Of a stretch of DNA of 64,000 nt, positions 63,014 to 64,000 are shown piece after piece. The notes beneath the pieces were generated by a model. It did no database searches, was not told where the DNA came from, and saw nothing but the letters and a program-made list of their open reading frames with translations. A program made the translations under genes and the position numbers. This DNA is from a virus. The DNA is taken from positions 35,282-99,281 of IMG/VR virus record IMGVR_UViG_3300030099_005086; one strand, written 5' to 3'. Each line of letters begins with the position of its first letter. Position 1 is the first letter of the stretch.

Positions 63014-63616
63014 ATGCAAAAGAAGAACAGTTCTGTTACTGTAGTTCAAGATGAGCTAGGTAACAACATCCGTGTGTCCAAAAACAATGTGGAGTATGGT
63101 CACATCAGAGTATCTCAAACTAAAGTTGGATTTTCAGCTACAGGTTGGGTTAAAAAATCAAATGTAAGTACACTTATACATGGTACTGTAGAAGATCTAC
63201 AAGAAGTAGGTTTAAATGAGGTAACTGAGTTACCTGGTAATATTGTAGTAAAAGAATCAACTACACCATTTAATGAAGAAGATCCAGATAGAGATCTTAA
63301 AGTTGCTGGTGAAACTGGTATTGTATGTTGTATTCATGGTGAACCAATTTATAGAAAGACTTTCTATGATGCATCTGGATTACAAGAAGATGAATTGATA
63401 GCACATGATAATGGTGATGCAATTAGAGAAGCTAATGCTGCACCAACAAATGCTAAAATAGATGAATTGCTTGATAAAGCAGAAGAAGTTAAATCTAAAC
63501 AAGTTGATTTAGAAGACTCTATTGAAGAAGTAATGTCAGAAGATACTGAAGAAGTAGAAGATGTTGTTACTGATGAAATAGAAGAAGAGGTAGAAGATGC
63601 TACTTTTGAGCTATAA
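63014..63616 (+). CDS. 200-residue acidic-tailed early protein
   Basis: The product starts MQKKNSSVTVVQDELGNNIR, with a beta-rich first half (YGHIRVSQTKVGFSATGWV) and a C-terminal 65 residues made mainly of Glu and Asp (SIEEVMSEDTEEVEDVVTDE). Acidic tails often mimic DNA or bind basic proteins. No family recognised. A strong terminator follows after 30 bases. Confidence 0.6.
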   Translation: MQKKNSSVTVVQDELGNNIRVSKNNVEYGHIRVSQTKVGFSATGWVKKSNVSTLIHGTVEDLQEVGLNEVTELPGNIVVKESTTPFNEEDPDRDLKVAGETGIVCCIHGEPIYRKTFYDASGLQEDELIAHDNGDAIREANAAPTNAKIDELLDKAEEVKSKQVDLEDSIEEVMSEDTEEVEDVVTDEIEEEVEDATFEL

Positions 63617-63646
63617 AAGATAGCTAGTTAATTTTTCATTGTTAGA

Positions 63647-63678
63647 GGGGTAGTATTAATTTACTATCCCTTTTTTTT
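63647..63678 (+). terminator. Strong rho-independent terminator after the acidic-tailed gene
   Basis: GGGGTAGTA pairs with TACTATCCC over TTAATT (nine pairs, one G-T), followed by eight T. It closes the early transcript that ends at 63616. Confidence 0.9.
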
Positions 63679-63699
63679 CACTTTTAATACACCTAAAAA

Positions 63700-64000
63700 A
63701 TGCTTAATACAATTCAATACAACAACCTGAAAGAAAATTTCATTAGACAAAGATTAAATACACTGTGTATTTTAGAAGATTATGAGAATAATGCTCACAC
63801 AATACCATTAAGATTTGAATATACAAAATTAAATCCACAACAACATTTCTTATTTAAAAGAGTGTTACATGGTCTTAAGATGTATAAGAAAGAAGAGATT
63901 GATAGCATGCATAATGCAAAAAGAAAAAGAATAATTAAAGTCTGGAAGCGTGGACAAGATACAATCAACTTTATGAAACAACGTATTTGTAATAGAAAAG
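63700..64000 (+). CDS. Early protein, partial at the right edge
   Basis: ATG 63700 opens a frame that runs to the window end: MLNTIQYNNLKENFIRQRLN followed by YTKLNPQQHFLFKRVLHGLK and a Lys/Arg-rich helix (NAKRKRIIKVWKRGQDTINF). At least 100 residues are present. Basic, helical, without recognised motif; a nucleic-acid-binding role is possible. The C-terminus is outside the window. Confidence 0.55.
   Translation, partial: MLNTIQYNNLKENFIRQRLNTLCILEDYENNAHTIPLRFEYTKLNPQQHFLFKRVLHGLKMYKKEEIDSMHNAKRKRIIKVWKRGQDTINFMKQRICNRK

Overview
The window is AT-rich, almost gap-free viral DNA. I read it as part of the genome of a tailed double-stranded DNA phage, most likely a crAss-like podovirus (Crassvirales-type) infecting a Bacteroidetes/Flavobacteriia host. 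Four things support this: the order terminase large subunit, portal, acidic scaffold-like protein, capsid-like protein, ring-like proteins and giant virion proteins; a neighbouring IHF/HU-like gene and a PD-(D/E)XK nuclease gene; A/T-rich start contexts, nearly all without Shine-Dalgarno motifs; and eight copies of a GCTDP...DDGSC repeat that is typical of Bacteroidetes secreted proteins. All family assignments come from reading motifs by eye; no database search was possible. The genetic code looks standard, because genes end in TAA, TAG and TGA and the long frames have no internal stops.

Layout. Positions 1-58715 are transcribed leftward (minus strand). Read in the direction of transcription, this arm starts with a 1521-residue protein carrying two HExxH motifs, then a PhoH-like ATPase, a small coiled-coil protein, a cell-wall-enzyme-like protein (HR...SAGC), a winged-helix-like protein, an IHF/HU-like protein, a cysteine-rich zinc protein, a RecB/Cas4-type nuclease and a GroES-like co-chaperonin. 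Terminase, portal, scaffold-like and major capsid proteins follow. Next come head-tail completion and abundant structural proteins, a very long repeat-bearing appendage protein, a fibre-like protein, a small FN3-like protein and a calcineurin-type metallophosphoesterase. Two ring-like proteins, a 2210-residue tail protein and a run of large putative internal (cargo) proteins with NlpC/P60-like, lytic transglycosylase and HEAFH metallopeptidase-like motifs end the arm. The last of these runs off the left edge.

Positions 58716-58930 form a divergent control region. To its right, 58931-64000 is transcribed rightward and carries small, mostly unrecognised genes typical of an early region, including an HTH_36-like DNA-binding protein, a 33-residue membrane peptide and a 43-residue very basic protein. 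They are separated by terminators and by noncoding stretches rich in hairpins.

How the parts fit: the left arm packages DNA (terminase, portal), builds the head (capsid, scaffold, GroES to help folding), assembles the short tail and fibres, and supplies cell-wall-degrading and internal proteins for entry. The right arm probably takes over or regulates the host early. The most interesting signals are a recurring Q-x-G motif shared by five large putative virion proteins (a possible processing signal), an ADP-ribosyltransferase-like segment lying between two metallopeptidase motifs, a metallophosphoesterase inside the structural operon, a conserved AAACCAAT element at a fixed distance before several start codons, and structured noncoding stretches in the early arm.
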